Below, one piece after another: positions 62,657 to 64,000 of a stretch of DNA of 64,000 nt (position 1 is its first letter; the number at the start of each line of letters is the position of its first letter). This DNA comes from Gordonia insulae (GTDB lineage: Bacteria > Actinomycetota > Actinomycetes > Mycobacteriales > Mycobacteriaceae). The DNA lies in NCBI RefSeq assembly GCF_003855095.1, contig NZ_CP033972.1, positions 744,001 to 808,000 on the forward strand, written 5' to 3'. Both the position numbers and the translations under genes were made by a program. The notes below the pieces were generated by a model. That model worked only from the letters and a program-made list of their open reading frames with translations, was not told the DNA's origin and did not search any database.

Positions 62657-63362
62657 CCCCGCCGGGGGCGACCCCGGCGACCCGGCACCGCAGATCACCG
62701 AGACGACCGACGAGAAGGCGCCGTCGATCCTCGAGCAGATGGGCGGCGTCTCCGGACTGATCTATTCGACCGTGCCGATCGTGGTGTTCGTACCCGTCAA
62801 CGCCGTCTGGGGCCTCACGGCCGCCATGATCGCGGCCATCGCGGTCGCGGTCCTGATCTTCTGTGTCCGCCTGTGGCGGCGCGAACCCCTCAATCCCGCG
62901 ATCTCCGGCCTGATCGGGGTCGCGATCTGCGTGTTCATCGCGCACCGCACCGGAGATGCGAAGGGCTACTTCCTGTTCGGCATCTGGACGACGCTGGCCT
63001 ACGCGATCGTCTTCGTCCTGTCGATCGTGGTGCGCTGGCCGTTGATCGGCGTCGCCTGGAACCTCATCAGCGGTGAGGGGATGGCATGGCGCAAACATCG
63101 GAAGACGTTGATCGCCTACGACATCGCGACGGCCTTCTGGGCGTTGGTGTTCGCTGCCCGGTACATCACGCAGTCCGAACTCTACGATCACGGCAGCACC
63201 GGCTGGCTGGCGGTGGCACGACTCGCCATGGGCTGGCCGCTGACGGCCCTCGCCGTGCTCGCGACGGTGCTGTTGGTCCGTCGCGCCACCCGGCAGGAAG
63301 ATCTGATCGAGTCGGGAGTCACCCCGGACGACCCCGACCGGGCCCGGCTACCCGCCGACTGA
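62637..63362 (+). CDS. DUF3159 membrane protein (Rv2693c-like)
   Basis: 241-aa membrane protein. A polar start (about 1-40) leads to five TM segments (about 45-65, 70-85, 95-115, 125-145 and 195-220). Conserved DUF3159 blocks include SIVVRWPLIGVAWNLISGEGMAWR, then YDIATAFWALVFAARYITQ. Function unknown; it is next to K+ uptake regulators trkA/ceoBC in this group. ATG 62637 lies inside the previous gene (20-nt overlap, different frame), so it depends on that gene's translation. Confidence 0.85.
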   Translation: MAQTTNDPAGGDPGDPAPQITETTDEKAPSILEQMGGVSGLIYSTVPIVVFVPVNAVWGLTAAMIAAIAVAVLIFCVRLWRREPLNPAISGLIGVAICVFIAHRTGDAKGYFLFGIWTTLAYAIVFVLSIVVRWPLIGVAWNLISGEGMAWRKHRKTLIAYDIATAFWALVFAARYITQSELYDHGSTGWLAVARLAMGWPLTALAVLATVLLVRRATRQEDLIESGVTPDDPDRARLPAD

Positions 63363-63428
63363 GCCCGGCCACACGGCCGAGCCCGTCCTACACCGGGGTC
63401 CGTGGCATCGGGGTCCGTGGCATCGGGG

Positions 63429-64000
63429 TCACTGGATCTGCATGGCCTGATGCAGCGCCGGCTCCGCCTCCGCGGGTGCGATGAAGATCAGTTCGTCGCC
63501 GCCTTCGATCGGATCGTCGCTCTGCGGCACGATGACCCGGCCACCCCGCAGGATGGTGACGAGTGCCGCGTCGCGGGGCAGATCGAGCTTCCGGACCGGT
63601 TTGCCGGCGAGCGGGGTGTTCGACGGCAGCGTGAGCTCGACCAGGTTGGCCTGGCCCTGACGAAACGTCATCAGTCGCACCAGGTCACCCACCGACACCG
63701 CCTCCTCGACGAGGGAGGCCAGGATGCGCGGCGTGGACACCGCCACATCGACTCCCCAGTCCTCACCGAACAGCCATTCGTTGCGCGGGTCGTTCACCCG
63801 CGCGACGACCCGGTTGACGGCGAACTCGGTCTTGGCGAGCAGGCTCACCACGAGATTGGCCTTGTCGTCGCCGGTCGCCGCGACCATCACGTCGAACGTC
63901 TGCAGCGCGGCCTGTTCGAGATTGCTGAGCTCACACGCGTCGGCCTGCACCCACGTCGCCTCGGGTACCGACTCCTGGTCGATGTGGGCGGTGTTGCGCT
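63429..64000 (-). CDS. trkA: TrkA-family potassium-uptake regulator, 5' end beyond the window
   Basis: At least 190 aa of the C-terminal side. It shows part of the NAD-binding RCK_N domain (DVMVAATGDDKANLVVSLLAKTEF) and the C-terminal RCK_C domain (about the last 85 residues; ELTLPSNTPLAGKPVRKLDLP, GDELIFIA). TrkA proteins gate Trk/Ktr potassium channels with NADH or ATP. The coding frame runs off the right edge at base 64000, so the start and the first ~30-50 residues are missing. Corresponds to ceoC (Rv2692) of M. tuberculosis. Confidence 0.88.
   Translation of the reverse strand, partial: RNTAHIDQESVPEATWVQADACELSNLEQAALQTFDVMVAATGDDKANLVVSLLAKTEFAVNRVVARVNDPRNEWLFGEDWGVDVAVSTPRILASLVEEAVSVGDLVRLMTFRQGQANLVELTLPSNTPLAGKPVRKLDLPRDAALVTILRGGRVIVPQSDDPIEGGDELIFIAPAEAEPALHQAMQIQ

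Overview
The window is high-GC actinobacterial DNA with abundant GTG starts and dense genes on both strands. It contains no rRNA, tRNA, CRISPR array, insertion sequence or phage gene that I can recognise. The protein families and their order match the M. tuberculosis Rv2746c-Rv2692 block almost gene for gene (pgsA, clgR, 35-kDa antigen/PspA, recA-recX, miaB, miaA, dapF, hflX, lexA, nrdR, ideR, sigB, sigA, ppgK, suhB, dut, trkA). This places the organism in Mycobacteriales. The extra glutamate-type ABC transporter, the fructose PTS next to lexA and the intact oxyR suggest a Gordonia/Rhodococcus/Williamsia-like genome, but the genus cannot be fixed from sequence alone.

Layout. 1-5520: phospholipid synthesis, the ClgR/PspA envelope-stress pair (with a SigE-type promoter), a glycosyltransferase, DUF3046, and SOS-controlled recA-recX. 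5595-9005 (minus): gluABCD-like amino-acid uptake operon. 9102-11386: miaB and a membrane protein. 11404-14002: a LysR/SDR/SnoaL-like cassette interrupting the conserved order. 14060-19857: DUF349 protein, LigB-like protein, miaA, dapF and hflX. 20010-26193: complete fructose PTS (ptsH, fruA, fruK, fruR on minus; ptsI on plus). 26286-28465: lexA, a divergent ChiZ/DivS-like LysM protein, and nrdR. 28481-34058: hrpA and an aminotransferase. 34159-36360: ahpD-ahpC with divergent oxyR. 36397-39479: DUF3516-type helicase and a PAC2 protein. 39688-46647: lipoprotein, DUF4192, ideR, and the acuC/acetyltransferase pair. 46664-55801: sigB, small conserved proteins, a YihY protein, a second helicase, a TSUP permease and sigA. 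56003-64000: ppgK, suhB, cei, DUF4193, DUF3093, dut, DUF3710, hydrolase, OB-fold protein, DUF3159 and the edge-truncated trkA.

Themes. Stress control dominates: SOS (LexA boxes at recA and lexA), oxidative stress (OxyR), envelope stress (SigE-type promoters at clgR and sigB), iron (IdeR) and the two principal sigma factors. Many genes appear to be leaderless: a TANNNT -10 element lies 6-7 nt before the GTG/ATG. At dut/DUF3093 two such -10 elements face opposite ways and share two bases.

Notable oddities are two single-base frameshifts inside G-runs in the fructose PTS (fruR and ptsI), a nine-copy 36-bp in-frame tandem repeat inside hrpA, a helicase whose only sensible start is a CTG overlapping the upstream stop, and an 8-nt overlapping deacetylase/acetyltransferase gene pair. 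I did not find a convincing wholly new multi-gene system; the window is mostly conserved core genome.
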